Assembly: GCA_902786265.1 (NCBI GenBank)
Contig: CADACE010000027.1
Span: 8,844-72,843 of the forward strand
Length of the DNA stretch: 64,000 nt
Source of the DNA: an uncultured Chloroflexota bacterium
GTDB lineage: Bacteria; Chloroflexota; Anaerolineae; Anaerolineales; Anaerolineaceae
Direction of reading: 5' to 3'
The notes under the pieces were generated by a model, which was not told the DNA's origin, searched no databases, and was given only the letters and a program-made list of their open reading frames with translations. Below are positions 1 to 8,482 of the stretch, one piece after another (position 1 is the stretch's first letter; each line of letters opens with the position of its first letter). The translations under genes were made by a program, and so were the position numbers.

Positions 1-159
1 TCTGGTTTGTTTTTATTTCTGCTGCTTCTCAATTGTCAAGGTTCTTTGTTTTTGTTGTCCCCGTTTCGTGGGCAACAGTCATTTATTATATGCAGTCTTT
101 TTTCCCTGTCAAGTACTTTTTTCAAAATTCGTGATTAATTGTGACAACTAGTTTTTTGG

Positions 160-201
160 GGTCAGGATTCAGGTTCCAGGGGCCAGGTTCCGGGGGCCAG
201 A
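160..201 (+). repeat. 7-bp tandem repeat array (six units)
   Basis: Six consecutive heptamers that fit the pattern NNYCAGG or a one-base variant (ggtcagg, attcagg, ttccagg, ggccagg, ttccggg, ggccaga). The period of exactly seven is visible by eye. The array lies downstream of the minus-strand glycosyltransferase gene. It belongs to a family seen at several other gene ends in this window. Confidence 0.8.
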
Positions 202-206
202 GATTT

Positions 207-257
207 TACCGGGGATGGTTCGCCCGAGGCGAATGCCGAGGGGAACCGTCCCCGGTA
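207..257. repeat. REP-like palindromic element
   Basis: Two arms of 15 bases (207-221 and 243-257) are reverse complements with a single G:T-type mismatch. They enclose a smaller hairpin at 221-231. The arm core (accgggga then ggttc) resembles the core of the two palindromes at 41192 and 42770, so it is probably a related REP-type element. It lies 3' of the minus-strand gene ending at 294 and could also act as a transcript-end stem-loop. Bases 1-159 show no gene or clear signal. Confidence 0.6.
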
Positions 258-293
258 CAGTAAGAAGATATGGATCCCGACGGGATGATGAGA

Positions 294-1265
294 TTACCGG
301 TTTTCGGATCCGTTCTGATCTTTGGTGATGATCTCTTCAATACGGGTCGGGTTGGAGCCCCGGTTCCCGAGTCGATCAAGCATCATCTCACAGGAAAGTC
401 CGGTCGCAAAAAATTGGAACCCGACCGTGATCAACAGAATACCTAAAGCCAGCAGCGGACGGGTACCGATTCCTCTGCCTCCCAGCCATTCGATGGTCAG
501 GATCAGGCAGATGATGATGCCGATGGTGCACATCAGCAAACCCGGACGCCCGAAGAAATGCATCGGACGGTCGCCGTAGTGCAGCAAAAAAGAGCTGGTC
601 ATGGAGTCGAAAAGGCCGCGAAGGTAGCGTTCAAACCCGTACTTGGAATGCCCATGTTTGCGGGCGTGATGTTCCACAGCAACTTCACCGGTCGAAAAAC
701 CGAGCCGTTTTGCCTGAATGGGAATATAACGGTGCATCTCACCGTAGAGGTTCAGATTGCTGTAAACGATCTTCTTATACGCCTTGAACCCGCAGTTGAA
801 ATCATGAATATTGATACCGGACATTTTCGCGGTGACCCAGTTGAAGAGCTTAGACGGGAGCCTTTTCTCCATCGGGTCATGCCGCACCTGCTTCCATCCG
901 GAAACCACGTCATATCCTTCTTCCATTTTGGCAAGCAGTTTGGGAACTTCAAAAGGGTCGTCCTGAAGATCGGCATCCATGGTGATGGCGATCTCACCGG
1001 ATGCTTTTTCAAACCCGGCCTGCAGCGCCGCGGCTTTCCCGAAATTCTTGCGGAAACGGATCAGGGTAACCTTTTCCGTGTTCTGTCCGTCAATAATGCT
1101 TTTGATCTTTTCCGGGGATTTATCCGTAGAGCCGTCATCAATAAAAATCACTTCATAATCGTCATACCCGTTCTGCCGGCAGCTTTGCCGGATCTGCGCG
1201 AACAGTTCTTCAACGCTTTCTTCTTCGTTGTAAACCGGGATGATAAATGAAAGTGATTGCGGCAT
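294..1265 (-). CDS. family 2 glycosyltransferase, GtrB/DPM1-like
   Basis: This 323-residue protein starts with a GT-A fold typical of polyprenyl-phosphate glycosyltransferases: an IPVYNEE motif near residue 9, DDGSTD near 43 and DADLQDD near 97, which bind nucleotide sugar and metal. Two hydrophobic segments follow near residues 240-295, as in the GtrB/DPM1/ArnC group that charges undecaprenyl phosphate on the cytoplasmic face. The ATG at 1263-1265 is clear. It is divergent from a second glycosyltransferase at 1438, which suggests a shared envelope-glycan function. The sugar donor cannot be read from sequence. Confidence 0.88.
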   Translation of the reverse strand: MPQSLSFIIPVYNEEESVEELFAQIRQSCRQNGYDDYEVIFIDDGSTDKSPEKIKSIIDGQNTEKVTLIRFRKNFGKAAALQAGFEKASGEIAITMDADLQDDPFEVPKLLAKMEEGYDVVSGWKQVRHDPMEKRLPSKLFNWVTAKMSGINIHDFNCGFKAYKKIVYSNLNLYGEMHRYIPIQAKRLGFSTGEVAVEHHARKHGHSKYGFERYLRGLFDSMTSSFLLHYGDRPMHFFGRPGLLMCTIGIIICLILTIEWLGGRGIGTRPLLALGILLITVGFQFFATGLSCEMMLDRLGNRGSNPTRIEEIITKDQNGSENR

Positions 1266-1437
1266 AAAGACACCCTGTTTTCTTTAGAATCTTTATCTTT
1301 ATGTTACCACAGAAACCGGTTTCAAGGATTCCGCAAAATATATTTTCTTCACCCTTATTTTGCATATGTTTTGAATTTTCCATTCACCGGAAGAAAATTC
1401 ATTTTCTCATGATAAAATTTTATGTTGAAATTTATTA

Positions 1438-2481
1438 ATGAAACGGGGCAATTATTCCGGTCAGCTCACCGCAAAGGCCGCTTTTCGCTCCGGAAAGAAG
1501 CTTGAATTGGAACAATACATCAAAGGAAAACGCACCGTATTTATCACAACAAAGAATACCGATTACATCCGCAATGATCAGGAGATCAAACTGCTGCGGG
1601 CATCCGCGGCTGAAGTGAAGGTGATTGGCTCGCTGAACAAGAGTTATTTCTGGCGGATCCTGAAGATCTACGCCGAGATCCTTGTTACGAATTTCCGTAA
1701 GTATGATACGGTCTTCATCGGCTTTGCCCCTCAGGCGGTGCTGCCTTTTCTGCGTTTCAAATTCAGGAAGAATGTCATCATCGAGGATTTCTTTATTTCT
1801 TTCTTCGATACCCTGTGCTGTGACAGGAAAAAATTCAAGGAAGACTCTCTTGCCGGAAAACTGCTGATGGCACTGGACCGGCGTACGCTGCAGCTCGGTG
1901 ATGTGGTCATCTGCGATACCAAAGCCCACGGCAGATATTTCACAGAGGGACTCGGATGTGATCCGGAAAAGCTCCGGGTTCTCTACCTGAACGCGGATGA
2001 TTCGATCTATTATCCGCGTCCCGAACGAAAGAGGAACCCCGGTGACCCGGTACAGGTATTATATTTCGGGTCCATTCTCCCGCTGCAGGGTGTGGGGGTG
2101 ATCATGCAGGCCGCTGCCCTGCTGAAAGACCGGAAAGATATCCATTTCGAGATCATCGGGCCCCTGCCGGAGAAATATCGGACGGATGCCGATAACGTGA
2201 CATATCACAGCTGGCTTACACAAAATGAACTCGCGGAACACATCGCGGCTTCGGACCTGTGCCTTGCGGGACACTTTGCCGGGGATATTGAAAAAGCCAA
2301 ACGGACGATCCCGGGAAAAGCATATATATATGAAGCGATGGGGAAGCCCATGATCCTCGGTGAAAACGCCGCCAACCGGGAACGGTACACGGAAGGGAAG
2401 GATATCCGGTTTGTAAAGATGGGGGATCCGGCTGCGCTCGCGGAAGCCATCGTCAAAGCATGTGATGAAATCAGGATTTAG
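1438..2481 (+). CDS. GT4-like glycosyltransferase
   Basis: The 347-residue protein has the C-terminal half of a GT-B glycosyltransferase: VQVLYFGSILPLQGV near residue 205, then FEIIGPLP, and a conserved E-A-M-GKP stretch near residue 300 that normally contacts the nucleotide sugar. The N-terminal half is less conserved, as usual in acceptor domains. No Shine-Dalgarno is visible before the ATG at 1438, so the transcript may have a very short leader. It is followed by flippase-like and GT-C-like genes on the same strand and probably works in assembling a lipid-linked surface glycan. Its TAG stop lies at the beginning of a 7-bp repeat array. Confidence 0.8.
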   Translation: MKRGNYSGQLTAKAAFRSGKKLELEQYIKGKRTVFITTKNTDYIRNDQEIKLLRASAAEVKVIGSLNKSYFWRILKIYAEILVTNFRKYDTVFIGFAPQAVLPFLRFKFRKNVIIEDFFISFFDTLCCDRKKFKEDSLAGKLLMALDRRTLQLGDVVICDTKAHGRYFTEGLGCDPEKLRVLYLNADDSIYYPRPERKRNPGDPVQVLYFGSILPLQGVGVIMQAAALLKDRKDIHFEIIGPLPEKYRTDADNVTYHSWLTQNELAEHIAASDLCLAGHFAGDIEKAKRTIPGKAYIYEAMGKPMILGENAANRERYTEGKDIRFVKMGDPAALAEAIVKACDEIRI

Positions 2482-2511
2482 GGTATAGGGTTTTGGAATT
2501 GGGAAAAGGGG
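2478..2511 (+). repeat. 7-bp tandem repeat array, includes a stop codon
   Basis: Degenerate heptamers of the form tataggg, ttttgga, attggga, aaagggg run directly on from the TAG stop of the preceding gene, which sits in phase with the repeat. The array ends just before the TTG start at 2519 and its last G-rich unit may double as the ribosome binding site of that gene. Confidence 0.65.
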
Positions 2512-2518
2512 CCGGATC

Positions 2519-3493
2519 TTGAAAAAACTGAAAACAGCGGGCAATATTCTGATGGTCATCGCCCTCATTTTTGTGGTGAGACGGCTCATGCTTATCGATT
2601 GGAAGCCGGTCATCACGGGGGAGAATTTTTTCCGTTTTGCCCTGTACACCGCTGTTTATACGCTCATCGTTCTGATCAGTTTTTATCCCTGGCGCATTTT
2701 GGTCACGGTTTTTACCGGCTCGGAGAATTCACTTTCCAAACATGATATGACCTTTTGTTATGTATTCACGAAAGCCAATATTCTGAAATATGTGCCAGGC
2801 AACGTGTTCCAGTATGTCGGACGGAATGAAGCAGCATCGATTCTCGGTCTGGATCATGCCGGTGTCGCGATGGCAACACTTTCCGAAGTGATCCTGATGG
2901 CTGCCTCCGCAGCGCTTTGTTCCCTGATCCTGATCGGGTCATACACCATGCAGTACCTGAAGGAACATATGCTGAAAATCCTGGCTGTCGGCGCGGTCGT
3001 TCTGGCCGTCGTCTGCCTCGCTGTCTTTTTCCTGTACAAATGGAAGAAGGAAAAATTTCTGGAATATTACAATACATATAAAAAGATCCTTTCTCAAAAA
3101 CAGACCGCGAAGCGTCTTTTGCTGGTTTTCTGTATTTATTCTGTCATTTTTCTCTGCATCGGACTGCTGTTTACCGCTGTGATGAACCTGTGCGCGGGGA
3201 CTCCCCTGCCCCGTTCGGTGTACGGGATGGTCATCGGCGGGTTCATCCTGTCCTGGCTGGCAGGATACATTACACCGGGTGCCCCGGGAGGGATCGGTGT
3301 GCGGGAGCTGATCCTGTCACTGGTTTTTTCCGGTACCGCATTCGCGTCGGATGACACGATCATGACTGCATCTGCGCTTTACCGCGTCATCAACACGCTT
3401 GGGGATATTTTTGCATTTGTGATCATGGCTGTCGTTTTTCATGCCGCATCCAAAAAAGCGGCAGCGGAACACAGCGGGAACTTCGGAGAATAA
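2519..3493 (+). CDS. LPG-synthase-TM / YbhN-type membrane protein
   Basis: This 324-residue protein has about eight hydrophobic segments and the PGAPGGIGVREL motif near residue 250, the hallmark of the UPF0104/YbhN/AglD family (lysylphosphatidylglycerol synthase TM region, flippase-like). Members occur beside glycosyltransferases and are thought to handle lipid-linked sugars or lipids in the membrane. The start is a TTG at 2519 with a G-rich stretch a few bases upstream. It lies between a GT4-like gene and two more membrane genes, in an apparent operon. The catalytic aminoacyl-transferase domain of MprF is absent, so lipid lysylation is not expected. Confidence 0.82.
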   Translation: MKKLKTAGNILMVIALIFVVRRLMLIDWKPVITGENFFRFALYTAVYTLIVLISFYPWRILVTVFTGSENSLSKHDMTFCYVFTKANILKYVPGNVFQYVGRNEAASILGLDHAGVAMATLSEVILMAASAALCSLILIGSYTMQYLKEHMLKILAVGAVVLAVVCLAVFFLYKWKKEKFLEYYNTYKKILSQKQTAKRLLLVFCIYSVIFLCIGLLFTAVMNLCAGTPLPRSVYGMVIGGFILSWLAGYITPGAPGGIGVRELILSLVFSGTAFASDDTIMTASALYRVINTLGDIFAFVIMAVVFHAASKKAAAEHSGNFGE

Positions 3494-3499
3494 AAAGGG

Positions 3500-4024
3500 A
3501 TGGAAACCTTACACAGTGAACGTTTTATAAAAATTTTTATGGCTGCGGCGATCGCGGTCATCCTGCTTTTATGCTGTTTTCTGACCCTGCACGAGATGCA
3601 CGTGGAAACAATCAATATCAGCGGAATTCCCGTTCTGACCTCTGACGACGGCATAGCGGTAAAATTTGAGGATGCTTTCTATGAGATGGACCCGATCGAC
3701 GGGGAAAAACTGAGCATCCGCGGCTGGGCTGTGATCCGGGGCAGGGAAACCCGCCCGGTGATGATTCACGTTCTGCTGCGGAACCGGGAAACACAGCAGT
3801 GCTTCCGCCTGCCGACCGAAATAAAAACCAGATCAGACGTGACGGAAATGTTCCGCGAAGATTACACAAATTATGACAGCTCCGGTTTCACTTCCCCGCT
3901 TGTTACCGGACGGTTTGATTGTTCAAACAACGACTATGATGTTTTGATTTTATATGAGCTCTCAGACGGTCCCCGCATACTTGACATGCAGCAGCATCTG
4001 GAACGGAAGGGCGGTGAATCATGA
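3500..4024 (+). CDS. single-pass membrane protein of unknown function
   Basis: The 174-residue product has one N-terminal membrane segment (about residues 11-32) and an extracytoplasmic domain of roughly 140 residues with no motif I recognise. The domain contains a GEKLSIRGWAV stretch that resembles beta-rich domains found next to membrane glycosyltransferases. It is six bases behind the flippase-like gene, and its stop overlaps the next start in an ATGA at 4021-4024, so it is probably co-translated with the GT-C-like protein. A partner or accessory subunit of that enzyme is an inference. Confidence 0.75.
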   Translation: METLHSERFIKIFMAAAIAVILLLCCFLTLHEMHVETINISGIPVLTSDDGIAVKFEDAFYEMDPIDGEKLSIRGWAVIRGRETRPVMIHVLLRNRETQQCFRLPTEIKTRSDVTEMFREDYTNYDSSGFTSPLVTGRFDCSNNDYDVLILYELSDGPRILDMQQHLERKGGES

Positions 4025-5406
4025 AATTGTCTTCAGCAAAAACTCAGAAGGTCCTGTCATATTTCCGCACACATCCGGAACTGATCCTGGCTGTGACCGC
4101 ATTTATTTACGGGCTGATGTTCCTCCCTGCGATCATCATTCAGGATGACCTGAAATTTGTCTCCAGTGTGGATACGATCAAAAACACGCTGAAGCTGGTA
4201 TATTCCCAATATTACACCTGGTCCTCACGGGTGATCATCAACCTGGTATGGTACCTGGTCCTGAAATTCGGAAAAATCGCCTGGGCATTGTACATGGCTG
4301 TTTCGGCATATGTCCTTTTGAGAGCGCTGAGGATGCTTTCCGTAGACAGCGATAACAGCACTCTGATCAGCTGGTTCTGTGCGGCGCTGCTCATGATGTT
4401 CCCGGGAGTGTTTTTTGTAACAGCCGGATGGATCGCCACAACGACATCCTATTTCGGCCCGCAGGCTTTTGGAGTGATGGCGCTGGTCCCGATCAAAAAA
4501 TGCCTGAAAAGGGAAAAAATCAGCAAATGGGAATGGATCTTTTATTGTATCTGCCTCATTTACGCCGCAAACGCGGAGCAGATGTGCGTCGTATTGCTGG
4601 GATGCTACCTGACTGCTGCGGTATATTTGTTCATCAGAAAAAAGAACATGCCCATGATCTGGGTATTGCTTGTGCTCACCCTTGCCAGTTTCGTATTTAT
4701 GCTGCTCTGCCCCGGCAACTGGGCACGGAAAGATCAGGAAATCATCCGCTGGTTTCCCACTTATGGCATGCTGAACTTCGTTGACAAAGCTGAAATCGGA
4801 CTCACCACCACGCTCCACCGGATGTTCGCGGAAGGGTCGCTGATCGTCCTTTGCCTCTGCGGGATGATGGCTTTCCTGGTATGGAAGCGTTATCAGAACT
4901 TTTTATTCCGCTGCGTTTCCGTGGTGCCGGTGATCGTTGTCCTGCTTTTCGGTCCGCTGAAAAATGTTCTTGACGTCATTTTCCCTTATGCTTCATATGT
5001 CGGGTATGACATCGATTATTACGGTGCTTTTTCTGTCGGTGCCGGCGGTGTGGGCGTCGGACGGGTCCAATTTGTTTTGCTCATGTTCACCGCACTGTGC
5101 GCAGCCGCGGAAGTGTTCCTGCTGAATGACACAGTCCCGGGCCTGCTCGCGGACCTGGTGCTGATCCTTACCGGCGTGGGTTCACGGGTGATGATGGCGT
5201 TTTCTCCGACAGTATATATGTCGAATGTCCGGACTTATTCAACGCTTGCAGTCTGCCTGTTCGCTCTCGCCATGCATATCTTTTCACATAATGTTTCCTA
5301 TGTGAACGAGCGCGAAAAGAAATACGCCAAATATATCATGGCGGGAATTATCCTGTTCGGATTCGTGGACCTGGCCTGCCTCGTGGCGACCTACGGTCAT
5401 TCCTGA
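4021..5406 (+). CDS. polytopic GT-C-like membrane protein (DUF6056-like)
   Basis: This 461-residue protein has about eleven hydrophobic segments. The first extracytoplasmic loop carries an acidic pair (IIQDDLKF, near residue 42) followed by YYTWSSRVI, a pattern seen in DUF6056/GtrIII-like proteins thought to transfer sugars from polyprenyl phosphate donors on the outer face of the membrane. It starts inside the ATGA overlap with the preceding gene. With the upstream GT2, GT4-like and flippase-like genes it forms an envelope-glycan module. The exact family assignment is tentative, because only the loop motif and topology support it. Confidence 0.75.
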   Translation: MKLSSAKTQKVLSYFRTHPELILAVTAFIYGLMFLPAIIIQDDLKFVSSVDTIKNTLKLVYSQYYTWSSRVIINLVWYLVLKFGKIAWALYMAVSAYVLLRALRMLSVDSDNSTLISWFCAALLMMFPGVFFVTAGWIATTTSYFGPQAFGVMALVPIKKCLKREKISKWEWIFYCICLIYAANAEQMCVVLLGCYLTAAVYLFIRKKNMPMIWVLLVLTLASFVFMLLCPGNWARKDQEIIRWFPTYGMLNFVDKAEIGLTTTLHRMFAEGSLIVLCLCGMMAFLVWKRYQNFLFRCVSVVPVIVVLLFGPLKNVLDVIFPYASYVGYDIDYYGAFSVGAGGVGVGRVQFVLLMFTALCAAAEVFLLNDTVPGLLADLVLILTGVGSRVMMAFSPTVYMSNVRTYSTLAVCLFALAMHIFSHNVSYVNEREKKYAKYIMAGIILFGFVDLACLVATYGHS

Positions 5407-5414
5407 AGCTTCAG
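5403..5414. other. 12-bp perfect palindrome spanning two convergent stop codons
   Basis: The sequence ctgaagcttcag is a perfect palindrome. The plus-strand gene uses the TGA at 5404-5406 and the minus-strand gene uses the TGA formed by 5411-5413, so both stop codons sit symmetrically inside it. Confidence 0.8.
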
Positions 5415-5776
5415 ATGATCTCGTGACCGGCCTGCCGGAGTACTGTCAAAGCTTTTACGAAATTTTCCTGCTTGACAAGGATATAGTCCGTATTGTAGGT
5501 TGAGACAGCGAAAATGCCGATTTGATTCGCCGCGAGGATTCCGGAGATTTCGGCAAGAATTCCGATGAGGGAAAAGTCCAATACGCCTTCGATCCGGAAT
5601 CCTTTCCAGCCGTCTTCCCTGTTGACAGCATTCCGCGGTGTGTCTTCCGTCCGGCAGACCAGGGACAGCTCTTCGTCCGTTTTCCCGATGAAATAAAAGC
5701 CTCTGCTGAGGTCGATATCTTCCACAGAGGATAATTGACAGACAGTCAGATCATGTTCGATTCTTTTCAGTTTCAC
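5411..5776 (-). CDS. ACT-domain protein
   Basis: The 121-residue protein ends with an ACT-type fold: GVLDFSLIGILAEISGILAANQIGIFAVSTYNTDYILV near residues 65-105 matches the ligand-binding beta-alpha-beta pattern. The N-terminal half resembles the small ACT proteins of the CASTOR/HOM3 type (COG3603), which bind amino acids. No enzyme domain is attached. It ends four bases from the convergent gene and starts just downstream of the PAP2 phosphatase on the same strand. The ligand is unknown. Confidence 0.78.
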   Translation of the reverse strand: MKLKRIEHDLTVCQLSSVEDIDLSRGFYFIGKTDEELSLVCRTEDTPRNAVNREDGWKGFRIEGVLDFSLIGILAEISGILAANQIGIFAVSTYNTDYILVKQENFVKALTVLRQAGHEII

Positions 5777-5788
5777 AGCAGCACCTTT

Positions 5789-6715
5789 TTATAAATCTAT
5801 TTTTCCCTTCCCGAAGCAAAGCGGATAAACGCCCAGCGCGACAAAAGCCATGACGGCATACCGGACAGCGCGCAGCAGGAATGACGCGGTTGAAGCGGAT
5901 TCAAGCAGTTCTTTCGGGAAAGGCAGTTTGAGCAGTAATGAAAGGATCACAAAAACTGCTCCGCCGCAGATAACACGGAGAAGAACGAAGAGATAACTCT
6001 TCGCCGGCTTGAAATTGACATACTTTTTTTCAAACAGGAACCCCAGCACGGATCCGACAACAAGCCCGTATGAGGTGTAAAAATCTGTGCTTTTGCAGAA
6101 AAAGAATCCGGGAAATCCCACGATCATCACGATGCCGAAGATCCAGCTGATATCGTGAAGCTTTTTGAGAAGCAGATCAACGATGAGCATCACCAGCAGT
6201 CCCATGATCCAGCCAAAGATGACATCGGTCGGATAATGCACCCCGACAACAGGCCGGGAAATACCGACAAGCAGCGGCAAAAGAAGGCAGATAAATTTCA
6301 ACAGCTTATTGTCTTTGATATAACGCGCCGCAGCAGTGAATATATTGATGGAATTGGCGGCATGCAGCGAAGGGAAAGAAAATCCCTGGAGAGCTATATC
6401 ATGAATATCCCCCTTTTCCGCCGGGCGGATGCATTGCACTGCCTCGTGGTCAAAATAGGGACGTCTTCTGATCGCGATATTCTTGATCATCGAGCCAAAC
6501 AGACAGACGGAAAAGATGTTGGCAGCCATATATTTGCCGTATTTCTTGTCAATTCCCCAGTAAAACAATCCAAAAACCAGGATCAGTATGATCGGTTCGC
6601 CAAAATGCGTGAAGAAAGTGGCCAGTCTTACACCAAACGGTCCCAGATGCGTTTGCAGCCAGACCATCAGGCTGACCTCCCATTCATAGTAAAAAACATT
6701 GCCCGTAATTTCCAT
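5789..6715 (-). CDS. PAP2-family phosphatase
   Basis: All three acid-phosphatase signatures are present: K-x6-RP in the segment ending IAIRRRP (near residues 78-86), PSLH (near 115-118) and SR-x5-H-x3-D in SRPVVGVHYPTD (near 153-164). These are the catalytic residues of membrane PAP2 enzymes that dephosphorylate lipid substrates such as undecaprenyl pyrophosphate or phosphatidic acid at the outer face. At least six further hydrophobic segments cover the 308-residue protein. The ATG at 6715 is preferred over a TTG one codon upstream because GGGAG lies eight bases before it. Undecaprenyl recycling would fit the adjacent glycan genes but is inference. Confidence 0.88.
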   Translation of the reverse strand: MEITGNVFYYEWEVSLMVWLQTHLGPFGVRLATFFTHFGEPIILILVFGLFYWGIDKKYGKYMAANIFSVCLFGSMIKNIAIRRRPYFDHEAVQCIRPAEKGDIHDIALQGFSFPSLHAANSINIFTAAARYIKDNKLLKFICLLLPLLVGISRPVVGVHYPTDVIFGWIMGLLVMLIVDLLLKKLHDISWIFGIVMIVGFPGFFFCKSTDFYTSYGLVVGSVLGFLFEKKYVNFKPAKSYLFVLLRVICGGAVFVILSLLLKLPFPKELLESASTASFLLRAVRYAVMAFVALGVYPLCFGKGKIDL

Positions 6716-7075
6716 CAAAAAGCTCCCTTTTACCCGAAAAATGCTTTTCCATTATATCATTGTAAAATTTCAGTAAAATTATCACTTTATCTTTGAATGA
6801 TTAAGCAATTATCTTTTTGTTTTTTATAAAATCGTGGTAAAATTTCAAAAATATTTTATTTTGAAGACTTTTCAATCTTTATTACCGGATTAAGGCCTGT
6901 TAAGTTCAGAAATAAAATTTTTTAAAATCAGATTTATGTTACATTTTTCATAATATATGAATAAGCTGATTTAATTTATTAGTTATAATGACATAATGTC
7001 AGAAGAGTTGTTGGTTTTTATTTTGTAAAAAAGTAGAGCCTGAATTCTTGAGTAGGTCAAAAAGAATGGAGGCAT
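6716..7075. other. AT-rich divergent intergenic region
   Basis: About 360 bases separate the minus-strand PAP2 gene from the plus-strand DUF134 gene. The stretch is strongly AT-rich compared with its surroundings and must contain both promoters. Several TATAAT-like hexamers are present, for example around 6987, but none has a convincing partner. I see no coding frame or structured RNA in it. Confidence 0.6.
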
Positions 7076-7357
7076 ATGGCTCGACCGGTTAAAGTAAGAA
7101 GAATTAGCGCACTTCCCGAAACCTATCGGGAAGGAGGCCCTGCAGTGCATTTGAGTTATGATGAATTTGAATGCATTCGTTTGATCGATTATTGCGGCCT
7201 TTCACAGGCCGAATGCGGTGAACAAATGGAGGTTGCAAGAACCACCGTTGCTTTGATCTATGAACACGCCCGGAAAAAGATTGCCGAATCGATTGTTTTG
7301 GGACGGCAGCTGGAAATCACCGGCGGAAAATACCGGTTAGCTGATCAGGATGAATAA
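7076..7357 (+). CDS. UPF0251/DUF134 DNA-binding protein
   Basis: The 93-residue protein matches the UPF0251 (DUF134) family along its length: MARPVKVRRI at the N-terminus, a short YDEFECIRLIDY segment, and a sigma-70 region-4-like helix-turn-helix (LSQAECGEQMEVARTTVALI, near residues 43-62). Family members are predicted transcription factors, often associated with nitrogenase/redox or iron-sulphur genes. A GGAGG ribosome site precedes the ATG. It is followed by its own strong terminator, so it is probably a single-gene unit. Its target is not apparent from the neighbours. Confidence 0.88.
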   Translation: MARPVKVRRISALPETYREGGPAVHLSYDEFECIRLIDYCGLSQAECGEQMEVARTTVALIYEHARKKIAESIVLGRQLEITGGKYRLADQDE

Positions 7358-7418
7358 CGAATTTGGCAGACAGATTCATAAATGAAATCCTGAAATAAAT
7401 ATATGTCATGATAAAATA

Positions 7419-7447
7419 ATCTTCGGCAGAAATGCCGGAGATTTTTT
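7419..7447 (+). terminator. Rho-independent terminator of the DUF134 gene
   Basis: Ten-base arms (7419-7428 and 7433-7442) pair with one wobble around a GAAA tetraloop and are followed by a run of six T. Confidence 0.9.
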
Positions 7448-7477
7448 AATTGATGATCAACAGGGAAAAGGACGAAT

Positions 7478-8413
7478 ATGTTTCTGAATATTATTAAATT
7501 GATTCTGCCCATCACCGCCATGCTGCTTATCGGGATGGGCGCAAAAAAATGGAACTGGTTCAGCGCGGAAGGCGCACAGGCTTTTCGCACCATTGTCGGG
7601 AAGGTCATGCTCCCCGCAGTCCTTTTAGACGCTTTTATTTTCGCGGATTACTCAACGGATATTCTGGTGATCGGCGGCATGGTGCTCGTTTGGATGCTTC
7701 TTGCCATGGGTATCGGATATCTGGTGCGGGGTCTGATGAAAACCCACGGAACTTTTCTGCCTTTTCTGGTTACCGCTGATGAAGTGGGTATGCTGGGGTA
7801 TTCGCTGATCGGGCTGCTTTTCGGCACCGCCGGAGTCGCTTCCATGGCAATGGGCGATCTCGGTCATACCTTTTTTGTGTTCGCGATCGCCGTTCCGCTG
7901 CTGCAGGCGGTTACCGGACAAAAATCGAGCCTGAAAAGTGTTCTCAGCAGCATTTTGCACTCCTATCCGTTCGATGCCATGATGATCGGGATCATTCTCG
8001 GACTGCTTGGAGTCGGGAAAGCCATCAACGGGAATCCCGCGGTTTCCGAAGTATATCATGCGGTGATCAATATGATTTCCGGCCCGACGACAGCTTTGAT
8101 CCTGATATCTCTGGGCTATGACCTGGCTTTCCGCAGGGAAGTGATGAAATCCGTGATCCAGGCTTACGCGATCCGTCTGGCAATCATGGCAGCTGTCGGC
8201 GCGTTATGCTCCTGGCTGATTTTCCTTTTCGTCCCGTATTCCAAACCCCTGATGACATGCCTTCTGCTCCTGGTTACCCTTCCGCCGTCTTTCAGCATAG
8301 CGATTTTCGGCGATCTCGGTGATGAAGCTGAGTTTGTCTCAACCTCGATGTCATTCGGGACCCTGGTCGGGCTCATCCTCTACATCGGCGTTTCTGTTTT
8401 CGCATTGGGATAG
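7478..8413 (+). CDS. AEC-family transporter
   Basis: The 311-residue protein has about ten hydrophobic segments arranged in two halves, as in the auxin-efflux-carrier (AEC) family of the BART superfamily. The N-terminal FLNIIKLILPITAMLLIGMGAKK and the C-terminal LLVTLPPSFSIAIFGD segments are family-like. AEC proteins commonly export or import small organic acids such as malate. AAAGGA lies before the ATG. The substrate cannot be deduced. The TAG stop runs straight into a 7-bp repeat array shared with the convergent flavoprotein gene. Confidence 0.85.
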   Translation: MFLNIIKLILPITAMLLIGMGAKKWNWFSAEGAQAFRTIVGKVMLPAVLLDAFIFADYSTDILVIGGMVLVWMLLAMGIGYLVRGLMKTHGTFLPFLVTADEVGMLGYSLIGLLFGTAGVASMAMGDLGHTFFVFAIAVPLLQAVTGQKSSLKSVLSSILHSYPFDAMMIGIILGLLGVGKAINGNPAVSEVYHAVINMISGPTTALILISLGYDLAFRREVMKSVIQAYAIRLAIMAAVGALCSWLIFLFVPYSKPLMTCLLLLVTLPPSFSIAIFGDLGDEAEFVSTSMSFGTLVGLILYIGVSVFALG

Positions 8414-8416
8414 AAA

Positions 8417-8451
8417 ATACAGGGATCAGGGATCAGGGATCAGGGGTCAGA
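8417..8451 (+). repeat. 7-bp tandem repeat array (five units)
   Basis: Units atacagg, gatcagg, gatcagg, gatcagg, ggtcaga follow the stop codon of the AEC gene. Three identical copies make the period unmistakable. A matching array on the opposite strand begins eleven bases later. Confidence 0.9.
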
Positions 8452-8461
8452 AGCTTAATCG

Positions 8462-8482
8462 CCGGTTCCTGATCCCCGGTTC
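8462..8482 (-). repeat. 7-bp tandem repeat array on the minus strand
   Basis: Units ccggttc, ctgatcc, ccggttc read on the plus strand, so on the minus strand they are the G-rich heptamer family. The array abuts the TAG stop (8483-8485) of the minus-strand flavoprotein gene. With the array at 8417 it forms a convergent pair between two convergent genes. Confidence 0.75.

Noticed and set aside
558..1250. A 230-codon plus-strand frame opposite the GT2 gene
   Set aside because: Antisense shadow; the minus-strand protein has complete family motifs.
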